In this document: piece after piece, positions 1 to 5,603 of the stretch
Layout of the letters: each line of letters opens with the position of its first letter
Position numbering within the stretch: position 1 is the first letter of the stretch
Source of the DNA: Actinomycetes bacterium
GTDB taxonomy: Bacteria; Actinomycetota; Acidimicrobiia; Acidimicrobiales; RAAP-2
Reading direction: 5' to 3'
Length of the DNA stretch: 5,631 nt
Assembly (NCBI GenBank): GCA_021849435.1
Contig: JAJZSX010000079.1
Coordinates: 3,225-8,855 of the forward strand
Notes under the pieces: model-generated
The model's database searches: none
Told to the model about the DNA's origin: nothing
Seen by the model: only the letters and a program-made list of their open reading frames with translations
Program-made: the position numbers and the translations under genes

Positions 1-579
1 AGCGGCGGGGTCCGCTCCGCCCACCTTCCATTTGACTCCCGCCAGCCCCAGGTCAACATAGGACTGGATCTCCTCTTCGATCGTGCCCAGAGGTTCGCCG
101 TAGTATCCACCGATTGCGATCAGCGAAACTCGGTTGCGAAAACCACCCCACAGGCGCCACAGCGGCTGACCAAGAGCCTTGCCCACTGCGTCCCAAATGG
201 CGGCGTCGACTCCGGCGAGGGCGACCAGCCCGTGTCGCCGATCACGCAGGATGTCGAACGTCGCCGGGTGGCCAGCCTCCCAACACCGCTCCGTCGCCAT
301 GGCGTCAAGTCCGATCACCGCCGGAGCGATCTCGTTGTGGACGATGGCGTCGATGTCGAGCAGGCCAGCGTCCTCATCTCCGGTGTAGGCCTCGCCTATA
401 ACCCCGTCCGCGGTGTGCACGCGAGTGACGATCGTCGCGCGGTGCGTCATGTGGTAATGGCTGCCCTTGAAATCAGCCCCGAGGGGGGCGCGGATCGGTA
501 TCGTCTCGATACGCGTGATCACCAGGGGGCTCACTGCCGCTCGCGAGTCTGACGACTCCTTGACCTCACTTGCGCCCAT
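1..579 (-). CDS. Mandelate racemase/muconate lactonizing enzyme family protein, N-terminal part (gene continues past the window edge)
   Basis: Reading the minus strand from the ATG at 579-577 gives 193 codons without a stop, cut by the window edge. Residues about 19-145 form the capping domain of the enolase superfamily. Residues 120-146 closely fit the family's first signature (A-L-A-G-V-D-A-A-I-W-D, then G-K-A-L-G-Q-P-L, then L-W-G-G). At 183-185 lies K-W-K, the K-x-K motif whose second lysine is the catalytic base in mandelate racemase. These enzymes abstract a proton alpha to a carboxylate using Mg2+, and many dehydrate or epimerise sugar acids in the cytoplasm. The metal ligands and the His-Asp pair would lie outside the window, so the exact reaction cannot be named. 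It does not obviously resemble L-rhamnonate dehydratase as I remember it. The first 18 residues are a polar extension, but the ribosome site at 586-594 supports this start. It is transcribed divergently from a sugar-type importer, suggesting it acts on the imported substrate or a product of it. Confidence 0.9.
   Translation of the reverse strand, partial: MGASEVKESSDSRAAVSPLVITRIETIPIRAPLGADFKGSHYHMTHRATIVTRVHTADGVIGEAYTGDEDAGLLDIDAIVHNEIAPAVIGLDAMATERCWEAGHPATFDILRDRRHGLVALAGVDAAIWDAVGKALGQPLWRLWGGFRNRVSLIAIGGYYGEPLGTIEEEIQSYVDLGLAGVKWKVGGADPAA
498..512. promoter_or_regulatory. GTATCG-TCT-CGATAC palindrome inside the enolase-family gene
   Basis: The arms 498-503 and 507-512 are perfect inverted copies of the same hexamer that forms the arms of the intergenic inverted repeat 637-663. 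The site lies about 74 nt downstream of the start codon, within codons 23-28. An intragenic auxiliary operator is possible, but a chance palindrome cannot be excluded. Confidence 0.3.
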
Positions 580-585
580 GATCGA

Positions 586-594
586 CCCTCTCTC
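586..594 (-). promoter_or_regulatory. Ribosome binding site of the enolase-family gene
   Basis: On the minus strand the bases read GAGAGAGGG, followed by six bases and the ATG at 579. This purine-rich Shine-Dalgarno-like stretch decides for this start over the in-frame GTG codons about 16 and 20 codons further in. Confidence 0.6.
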
Positions 595-620
595 GCCGTG
601 TCTCCGCGGTCTGAATTCGT

Positions 621-649
621 ACGATAGCGCATTCCGGTATCGATTCCAA
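621..649 (-). promoter_or_regulatory. Candidate promoter of the enolase-family gene
   Basis: On the minus strand TTGGAA (649-644) and TATCGT (626-621) are separated by 17 bp. Each matches the consensus -35 or -10 box at 4 of 6 positions. Transcription would start near 614, giving a leader of about 35 nt before the ATG and covering the ribosome site. The inverted repeat at 637-663 overlaps the upstream box, as expected for a repressor operator. The boxes are weak and this is a by-eye call. Confidence 0.3.
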
Positions 650-652
650 ACA
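636..652 (+). repeat. 17-bp direct repeat, copy 1 (enolase side)
   Basis: The bases GGTATCGATTCCAAACA match 789-805 at 15 of 17 positions. The differences are A to T at the eighth base and A to G at the fourteenth. This copy lies about 57 bp upstream of the enolase-family start, and the second lies about 50 bp upstream of the ATPase start. The near-symmetrical placement suggests a shared regulator site, which is an inference. Confidence 0.65.
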
Positions 653-663
653 GAATACGATAC
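637..663. promoter_or_regulatory. Interrupted inverted repeat, candidate operator
   Basis: Arms GTATCG (637-642) and CGATAC (658-663) are perfect inverted copies. Directly inside them are ATTC (643-646) and GAAT (653-656), so ten bases on the left pair with eleven on the right with one inserted base, around the centre CAAACA. It overlaps the candidate minus-strand promoter at 621-649. A dimeric repressor or activator (for example LacI, GntR or DeoR type) could bind here, but no regulator gene is in the window. Confidence 0.45.
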
Positions 664-767
664 TGTCCGCGAGGCGCAGCCACCGACTCAGCGAAGGGAC
701 AAATAATACCCACGATGACCGCGTCCGTGGGTAGCCAGGCCGATCTCGACAAAGGACGCAGGTGCTC

Positions 768-796
768 TTGCACACCCTGAGCCAACTTGGTATCGT
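768..796 (+). promoter_or_regulatory. Candidate promoter of the ABC importer operon
   Basis: TTGCAC (768-773) and TATCGT (791-796) are 17 bp apart. The upstream box matches the consensus at only 3 of 6 positions and the downstream box at 4 of 6. The downstream hexamer is the same TATCGT as in the minus-strand candidate. The start would fall near 803, inside the palindrome 798-811, leaving a leader of about 50 nt. Weak, by-eye prediction. Confidence 0.22.
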
Positions 797-805
797 TTCC
801 AGACA
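789..805 (+). repeat. 17-bp direct repeat, copy 2 (importer side)
   Basis: The bases GGTATCGTTTCCAGACA repeat 636-652 with two mismatches. This copy overlaps the -10 box of the candidate importer promoter and runs into the palindrome at 798-811. Both copies point in the same direction although the genes diverge. Confidence 0.65.
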
Positions 806-811
806 TCTGGA
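798..811. promoter_or_regulatory. Perfect 14-bp palindrome, candidate operator
   Basis: TCCAGA and TCTGGA are perfect inverted arms around a central CA. The element ends 42 bp before the GTG start of the ATPase gene, at or just after the predicted transcription start, a usual position for a repressor site. Copy 1 of the direct repeat lacks the right arm, so this symmetry is specific to the importer side. Confidence 0.45.
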
Positions 812-853
812 TTTGTCAGGGTTGTTCACCTGTTGGTTGATGGGGGCAGATAG

Positions 854-2434
854 GTGGTCGAAGAGCAGAGTGGCGTCGGAGTGGCCAATGCCAACGTCCC
901 GGTTGGCTCTGACGGCGCCGTCGCGAGCGCTGCGACGCCAGTGCTCGAATTGCGTGACATACGCCGCAGCTTCGGCGGCCTTCAAGCGCTACGCGGCATC
1001 AGCCTCGACCTTCGAGCCGGCGAGATCGTCGGACTGCTCGGTGAGAACGGCGCGGGCAAGTCGACACTGGTGAAGATCCTCACCGGGGTCCTGCAACCCG
1101 ACGCGGGCCAAATCCTCGTTGAGGGAAACGCGCGCGTCATCAGCAACCCCCGCGTCGCCCACGACCTCGGGATCGCGGCAACCTACCAGGAACCCGCGGT
1201 GTTCCCGGACCTCGACGTGGCCGAAAACCTCTTCGTCGGCCGTCAACCCGTGCGCGGCGGCGTCGTCGACTGGGCCCAGATGTACTCGACGGCGACTGCC
1301 ACTTTCTCGGAAATGGGAATCGATCTCGATCCGCGCGCCCACGTGTACCAATTGGGCATCGCCGATCGCCAATTGATCGAGATCGCCAAGTCACTTATCT
1401 CGGGAGCACGCGTCCTCATTCTGGACGAGCCCACGTCCGTACTCTCGAGCCGCGAGGTTCGCTCGCTGTTCAGGATCCTCGCCTCGCTGCGCGATCGCGG
1501 AATCTCCCTGGTGTTCGTAAGCCACAAACTCGACGAAGTGAAGAAATTGACGGACCGCGTAGTGGTCCTGCGCGACGGGACTCTCATCGACGAGCGAGAA
1601 ACATCGACGGTGGACATCCCCGAACTCGTCAAGATGATGTGCGGTCGCGAGATCGGCGACCTCTACCCGACGCCGACGCGGATGAGTGGCGACGTACTGC
1701 TCGAGGTCTCGCACCTCACGCGACACGGCTACTTCGAAGACGTCTCCTTTACCTTGCACCGCGGCGAGATCTTGGGCTTTGCCGGGCTGGTTGGCGCGGG
1801 TCGCACTGAACTGGCCGAGGCCATCTTCGGGGTCGCGCCGGCGGATTCGGGCGAGATGAAGCTCGAGGGTCTGCCCTACACGGCCACGTCGCCAAGCCAC
1901 GCGGTGCGCTGTGGCATCGCCTACCTGCCCGAGGACCGATTGTCGAACGGTCTTGTCATGGGCCTGCGAGTTCCCTACAACATGACGATGACGGTGTGGA
2001 ATCGCGTCGCCAATCGCTTTGGGCGATTTCGCACCCGCGTAATGTACCGCCAGGCCACTGTCCTCGCCGAGAGGGTGCAGCTCCAGGCTGGGCGCCTGGA
2101 CCAGATCACGAGTTCCCTTTCGGGCGGCAACCAGCAGAAGGTCGTCCTTGGCAAGTGGCTCGCCACCGAGCCGCGCATCCTGATCCTGGACGAGCCGACC
2201 CACGGGATTGACGTAGGCACCAAGGCGGAGGTCCTCGGGATCGTGGCCGATCTCGCCGCAACCGGAGTCGCCGTAATCATCATCTCCTCCGAGCTCGAGG
2301 AAGTACGTGCCATGAGTACCCGCCTTCTCGTCATGCGCTCGGGTCGCCTCGTCGCGGAATTCGAAACTCCGGTCGACGCCCACCTTGTCCTTTCGGCTGC
2401 CTCTGGCGTCATCGAATCAGCGGGTGCGAAATGA
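854..2434 (+). CDS. CUT2-type sugar ABC importer, tandem ATP-binding protein (RbsA/LsrA/RhaT-like)
   Basis: This 526-residue protein has two fused ABC ATPase domains, as in RbsA, XylG and LsrA, and powers import from the cytoplasmic face of the permeases. Domain 1 (about 30-265) has Walker A G-E-N-G-A-G-K-S-T at 63-71, a degenerate signature L-G-I-A-D-R-Q at 167-173, Walker B ending D191-E192 and the switch histidine H224. Domain 2 (about 281-505) has a degenerate Walker A (G311-L-V-G-A-G-R317-T, arginine in place of lysine), a canonical signature L-S-G-G-N-Q at 422-427, Walker B D446-E447, and glutamate E480 where the switch histidine is expected. This asymmetry is normal for the family and implies one fully active composite site. 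GTG 854 directly follows an in-frame TAG (851-853) and has GGGGG seven bases upstream. Residues 2-28 are a low-complexity extension, so GTG 881 is an alternative. The stop overlaps the next start (ATGA). Confidence 0.95.
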   Translation: MVEEQSGVGVANANVPVGSDGAVASAATPVLELRDIRRSFGGLQALRGISLDLRAGEIVGLLGENGAGKSTLVKILTGVLQPDAGQILVEGNARVISNPRVAHDLGIAATYQEPAVFPDLDVAENLFVGRQPVRGGVVDWAQMYSTATATFSEMGIDLDPRAHVYQLGIADRQLIEIAKSLISGARVLILDEPTSVLSSREVRSLFRILASLRDRGISLVFVSHKLDEVKKLTDRVVVLRDGTLIDERETSTVDIPELVKMMCGREIGDLYPTPTRMSGDVLLEVSHLTRHGYFEDVSFTLHRGEILGFAGLVGAGRTELAEAIFGVAPADSGEMKLEGLPYTATSPSHAVRCGIAYLPEDRLSNGLVMGLRVPYNMTMTVWNRVANRFGRFRTRVMYRQATVLAERVQLQAGRLDQITSSLSGGNQQKVVLGKWLATEPRILILDEPTHGIDVGTKAEVLGIVADLAATGVAVIIISSELEEVRAMSTRLLVMRSGRLVAEFETPVDAHLVLSAASGVIESAGAK

Positions 2435-3498
2435 CCACCGCCCCCGCCCCGGCAACTGCGCACGCCACGGGAGCAATGGGACGGCTCTTACGCCAGAGCG
2501 AGGTGGTTCTTCTTCTGATCATCGTCTTGATCACGGCGGTCGCCGCCGTGATGATGCCAGACTTTCGTACGTTCTCCAACATCAACTCGGTGCTGAACAC
2601 CGCAGCGCTCGTAGCCGTACTCGCCATCGGTGAAGCGGCCGTCATCATCGCGCGCCAGATCGACCTCTCGGTGGGTGCCATCCTCGGCATCACCGCGTAT
2701 CTCGACGGTGAGTGGTCACGGCACTTCAGCGGATGGCTCGGCCCGATAGCCGGAGTTGCGATGGCCCTTCTCATCGGAGCCGTCTTCGGAATCGGCAACG
2801 CCTTCTTGATCGACGTCTTCAAGATGCCCGCCATCATCGCGACGCTGGCGACCCTCTCGATCTATACAGGGATTCAGATCATCGTGAACAACGGTTCACA
2901 GCTCTATCTGACCCAAGTGCCCAAGTGGATGGCGAATCTTCGGGGTGAGGCGTGGTTCGGAATCGGCAGCTTCATTTGGATCGCAGCGATCTGCACACTC
3001 CTCGTCAGCCTGACCTTACGCCGTACCCGTTTCGGACGCGACGTATACGCGCTGGGGTCGAACCCCGGTGCGGCCGTCTACCTCGGGGTGAAGGTCCGTG
3101 TGCGGACCTATCAACTCTTTGCGCTGTGCGGTGCCCTTGCCGGACTCGCCGGCCTGATGTACACGTCGCAGTACGGCAACGTAGACGCCACGGCCGGCAG
3201 CGGGATGAACCTGATGGCCATCGCCGCCGCCGTGGTGGGCGGCGTCAGCCTCTTCGGAGGATCAGGGTCGGCCGTGAGCCCGGTACTCGGCGCCGTCCTG
3301 CTCGGCGAGATCCAGAACATCCTTGAATTGACCCGGATCTCGACCTTCGCGGAGCTGACGCTCCAGGGCGTCGCGATCGTCGTCGCCGTGGCAACCTACG
3401 CCTCGGTGAGCCGGCGCCTCCGTCGACCGGTGCGGCGCGAATCACAACCCGAACTGGTCGCCGTCGCGGCACTCGCGGAACGGGTCGGCCATGTCTAA
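2431..3498 (+). CDS. CUT2-type sugar ABC importer, permease 1 (BPD_transp_2 family, RbsC/LsrC-like)
   Basis: A 355-residue integral membrane protein with roughly nine or ten hydrophobic segments, starting at about 24-41. Family motifs are visible: I-D-L-S-V-G-A at 77-83 after the second or third helix, the cytoplasmic coupling region F-G-R-D-V-Y-A-L-G-S-N-P at 201-212, and the glycine-rich A-I-A-A-A-V-V-G-G-V-S-L-F-G-G at 263-277. It would pair with permease 2 to form the transmembrane channel. Its length fits LsrC or RbsC with longer tails: 20 residues at the N-terminus rich in Ala, Thr and Pro, and about 30 at the C-terminus rich in Arg, Val and Ala. The start overlaps the ATPase stop by 4 nt, and there is no strong ribosome site, so translational coupling is likely. 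M16 (2476) is a less likely start because its GGAG lies only two bases upstream. Confidence 0.93.
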   Translation: MTTAPAPATAHATGAMGRLLRQSEVVLLLIIVLITAVAAVMMPDFRTFSNINSVLNTAALVAVLAIGEAAVIIARQIDLSVGAILGITAYLDGEWSRHFSGWLGPIAGVAMALLIGAVFGIGNAFLIDVFKMPAIIATLATLSIYTGIQIIVNNGSQLYLTQVPKWMANLRGEAWFGIGSFIWIAAICTLLVSLTLRRTRFGRDVYALGSNPGAAVYLGVKVRVRTYQLFALCGALAGLAGLMYTSQYGNVDATAGSGMNLMAIAAAVVGGVSLFGGSGSAVSPVLGAVLLGEIQNILELTRISTFAELTLQGVAIVVAVATYASVSRRLRRPVRRESQPELVAVAALAERVGHV

Positions 3499-4492
3499 GG
3501 TCCTACGACTCCTCGGGCGCTGGGAGATGGGCCTCGTCGTGCTGATCGTCGTAGTCGCTATCGTCGGCCAAGCCGTCGACCACGACCTGATCTCCAGTTT
3601 TAACCTGCAAACGACCGCGCTAAATAACGTCGTACTGCTCTGCCTCGCCCTCGGCCTCACTCCGGTCATCATGACGAGCGACATCGATCTCTCCGTGGTG
3701 GGGACGCTGGCCCTCGTCGGAGTCATCACCGGTGACCTCACCGCTCACGGCGCCTCGACGTGGCTCGCCATTTCCCTCGGTCTGCTCGTCGCGCTCGTGT
3801 GCGGGCTCGTGAACGGTCTGCTGGTCGTCTTGTTTGACCTGCCTGCCCTCGCCGTGACGCTGGGCACCCTCAGCGCCTACACGGGTGCCTCCTTCCTCGT
3901 TCTCAAGGGTCTCGCCATCACTACGTTCCCGAGTTTTATCGTGACCTTGGGAAGCGGCAATATCGGCTCCACCGAGTTCCCGATATCCGTCGTGGTCGTG
4001 CTCGGCATCGGTGTCGTGCTGACCTACGTCATGCATTTCAGCATCTTTGGCCGCGACGTACTGGCCATTGGGGGATCGCGCAAGGCCGCGCTCTTCTCGG
4101 GCATCCCCGTGAACCGTGTGCGCATCGTGACCTTTGTCATCTCGGGATTCCTCGCTGGAGTAGCCGGCCTCTTGTTCCTCGGCAACTATCAGACGGCTCA
4201 GGCTGGCATGGGAGCATCCGAACTCCTTCCCGCGGTCACTGCGGTCATCCTCGGCGGCGTCAGTGCCTACGGCGGCACCGGCACAGTGCCTGGGGTGATT
4301 CTCGCGGGGATCCTGCTCGCCCTCCTTCAGGCCGCGCTGGGCCTCCACGGATTCTCGGGCGAAGGCCAGACGATGGCCGTCGGAATCCTTCTCATCATCG
4401 CAATCGGGATGCCCTCGGTGTTCAGCACGCTCCGCGTGCGGATGCGACGGCACCGAGGCACCAAGTCCGTATTGACAGTCGAGGGCGCATAG
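3491..4492 (+). CDS. CUT2-type sugar ABC importer, permease 2 (BPD_transp_2 family, RbsC/LsrD-like)
   Basis: A 333-residue membrane protein, the second half of the channel. It begins within permease 1, an 8-nt overlap, with only a poor ribosome site, so coupled translation is likely. Hydrophobic segments start at about 13-27 and continue to about 295-312, followed by a basic cytoplasmic tail. Family motifs match those of permease 1 in order: D-I-D-L-S-V-V-G at 64-71, the coupling stretch F-G-R-D-V-L-A-I-G-G-S at 187-197 with K-A-A after it, and V-I-L-G-G-V-S-A-Y-G-G-T-G at 252-264. The two permeases are clearly different in sequence, so the importer is a heterodimer, as in Lsr and Rha systems and unlike the RbsC homodimer. 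Confidence 0.93.
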   Translation: MSKVLRLLGRWEMGLVVLIVVVAIVGQAVDHDLISSFNLQTTALNNVVLLCLALGLTPVIMTSDIDLSVVGTLALVGVITGDLTAHGASTWLAISLGLLVALVCGLVNGLLVVLFDLPALAVTLGTLSAYTGASFLVLKGLAITTFPSFIVTLGSGNIGSTEFPISVVVVLGIGVVLTYVMHFSIFGRDVLAIGGSRKAALFSGIPVNRVRIVTFVISGFLAGVAGLLFLGNYQTAQAGMGASELLPAVTAVILGGVSAYGGTGTVPGVILAGILLALLQAALGLHGFSGEGQTMAVGILLIIAIGMPSVFSTLRVRMRRHRGTKSVLTVEGA

Positions 4493-4525
4493 CCAGAAAG
4501 GTGGGGGGACAGCAGTCGTAGTACC

Positions 4526-4550
4526 AGCCGTTGACATGGTGTCGGCGGTT
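4526..4550 (+). promoter_or_regulatory. Intercistronic stem-loop before the binding-protein gene
   Basis: Bases 4526-4536 pair with 4540-4550 in RNA to give an uninterrupted 11-bp stem (five G-C, three A-U, three G-U pairs) with the three-base loop UGG. It is followed by an A-run rather than a U-run, so it is not an intrinsic terminator for the operon. Such hairpins next to binding-protein genes can act as barriers to RNases and raise the amount of binding protein relative to permeases. That role here is inferred from position. The ATG at 4536 is buried in this hairpin. Confidence 0.5.
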
Positions 4551-4565
4551 CAAAAAACAGCATTT

Positions 4566-4570
4566 GGAGG
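4566..4570 (+). promoter_or_regulatory. Ribosome binding site of the binding-protein gene
   Basis: GGAGG lies four bases before the ATG at 4575 and is the strongest Shine-Dalgarno match in the operon. It selects ATG 4575 over the in-frame ATG at 4536, which has no ribosome site and sits in a stem-loop. Confidence 0.75.
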
Positions 4571-4574
4571 ACTA

Positions 4575-5603
4575 ATGATCAACAAGAAAGGCGCCGTCAG
4601 ATTGATGGCGACATTGGCAGTGGTCACTGCAGCGGCGCTCCCAGTCGCCTTCACGGCGGGTGCCGGGGCCGCGGGCAAGGTCAAGGTGTTCATGATTCCC
4701 AAGTTCACTGGAATCGCGCCATTCACCCAGGCTGCCGCGGGCTGCAAGAGCGAGGGAGCCAAACTGGGCTTGATCTGCAACTACGGCGGACCGACGACTG
4801 CGTCGGCCACGGACCAGGTCAACTTCATCAACAACGCCGTCGCTTCGGGGTACAAGGGCATCCTGATCTCGAACGACGACGCGGCCACCACGAATCCGGC
4901 GCTCGTTCGCGCACGTCAGCACGGTGTCAAGGTTGTGACGTTCGACTCGGACTCGCTCGCCAGTGGTCGTTCGATCTACGTGGAGGGCACGAGCACGGCC
5001 TCGATCGCCCAAACCGAGCTCAACATGCTCGGCTCGCGGATGCACCCGGCCTACACGGGAAGCTTCATCATCCTCTCGGCCCAGGCCACGGACTCGAACC
5101 AGGTCACGTGGAACAAGCAGGTGGTGAAGGACCTCAAGCTGGCCAAGTACAAGAAGATGAAGCTCGCGGCGATCATCAACCCGCCGAGTGACTCGGCGGC
5201 CGACGCCACCACCAGCCTGCAGGCCGCTCTGGCGTCGTACCCGAGCGTCAAGGGAATCATCTCCCCGACGACGGTGGCGATCGCAGCCGCGGCGCAGTAC
5301 CTGCAGACCAACAACTTGTGCTCGAAGTACGTCCTGACGGGTCTTGGAGACCCAAACCAGATGGCGCCCTTCATGACGGGTGGCAGCAACTGCGTGCACA
5401 GCTTCGCTCTCTGGGGCTTTACCCAAGAGGGCAAGGTTGCCGCGTGTGCGATGGCCGCAGTGCTGAGCGGAAAGCTGACCGGCAAGACCGGCCAGACGTT
5501 CATGTGCGCGGGTGTCAAGGAGAAGGTCCTGCCCCAGCAGACTGTGAGCGCGGGAAGCGCAGTCATCTACACTTCGGCCAACGTAAAGAAGGCTGGTTTC
5601 TAG
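4575..5603 (+). CDS. CUT2-type ABC importer, extracytoplasmic substrate-binding protein (RhaS/LsrB-like)
   Basis: A 342-residue periplasmic-binding-protein type I fold (Peripla_BP_4 class) that delivers ligand to the permeases. Residues 1-33 are a signal peptide: basic start with K4, K5 and R9, a hydrophobic Ala/Leu/Val core, and cleavage probably after an A-G-A or G-A-A near 30-33. No lipobox cysteine is present. Mature landmarks are I-P-K-F-T-G at 41-46, G-G-P-T-T at 71-75, T-F-D-S-D at 122-126, A-T-D-S-N-Q at 171-176, I-I-S-P-T-T-V at 228-234 and F-A-L-W at 277-280. Against E. coli LsrB as I recall it, ligand positions K35, D116, D166 and P220 correspond to K43, D124, D173 and P231 here, while Q167 and A222 are S174 and T233. 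Other stretches (S-P-T-T-V, T-G-L-G-D-P) look closer to rhamnose-binding RhaS. Six cysteines (57, 68, 249, 273, 291, 311) are unusual. The start at 4575 is chosen for its ribosome site and signal peptide. The ligand is unproven. Confidence 0.92.
   Translation: MINKKGAVRLMATLAVVTAAALPVAFTAGAGAAGKVKVFMIPKFTGIAPFTQAAAGCKSEGAKLGLICNYGGPTTASATDQVNFINNAVASGYKGILISNDDAATTNPALVRARQHGVKVVTFDSDSLASGRSIYVEGTSTASIAQTELNMLGSRMHPAYTGSFIILSAQATDSNQVTWNKQVVKDLKLAKYKKMKLAAIINPPSDSAADATTSLQAALASYPSVKGIISPTTVAIAAAAQYLQTNNLCSKYVLTGLGDPNQMAPFMTGGSNCVHSFALWGFTQEGKVAACAMAAVLSGKLTGKTGQTFMCAGVKEKVLPQQTVSAGSAVIYTSANVKKAGF

Larger units (their letters stand above)
580..853. promoter_or_regulatory. Divergent intergenic control region
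   Basis: This 274-bp gap separates the 5' ends of two divergent transcription units, so it must hold the promoters of both. It is more AT-rich in patches (for example 639-662 and 699-709) than the flanking genes. It contains a 17-bp direct repeat, an interrupted inverted repeat and a perfect 14-bp palindrome, listed separately. Reading frames crossing it, such as minus-strand 566-985, have no recognisable protein features. I found no tRNA, riboswitch or terminator in it. Confidence 0.75.

Noticed and set aside
114..552. Several short plus-strand open frames opposite the enolase-family gene
   Set aside because: The minus strand carries an unbroken frame with clear enolase-superfamily signatures, so these are antisense shadows.
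703..709. AT-rich TAATAC/TATTAT as a -10 box on either strand
   Set aside because: No -35-like hexamer lies at the right distance on either strand.
566..985. Minus-strand open frame of 139 codons across the intergenic region
   Set aside because: It overlaps the starts of both supported divergent genes and has no recognisable motif or ribosome site that I can see.
1391..2383. Long minus-strand open frame of 330 codons opposite the ATPase gene
   Set aside because: It lies antisense to a gene with all ABC motifs in order. Its translation is charged and low-complexity without family motifs, typical of the reverse strand of GC-rich genes.
4472..4536. Two TTGACA hexamers (4472-4477 and 4531-4536) as -35 boxes of an internal promoter
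   Set aside because: Neither has an acceptable -10 box at 16-18 bp (AGAAAG and AAAACA at 17 bp). The second is better explained as an arm of the hairpin. A weak internal promoter cannot be fully excluded.
3620..4537. Minus-strand open frame of 305 codons opposite permease 2
   Set aside because: Extremely rich in Glu, Asp, His and Arg, as expected from the complement of membrane-protein codons. The plus-strand permease is unmistakable.
4536..4574. Upstream in-frame ATG for the binding protein, adding 13 residues
   Set aside because: It has no ribosome site, is buried in a stem-loop, and would put a non-basic extension in front of a normal signal peptide. ATG 4575 has GGAGG upstream.
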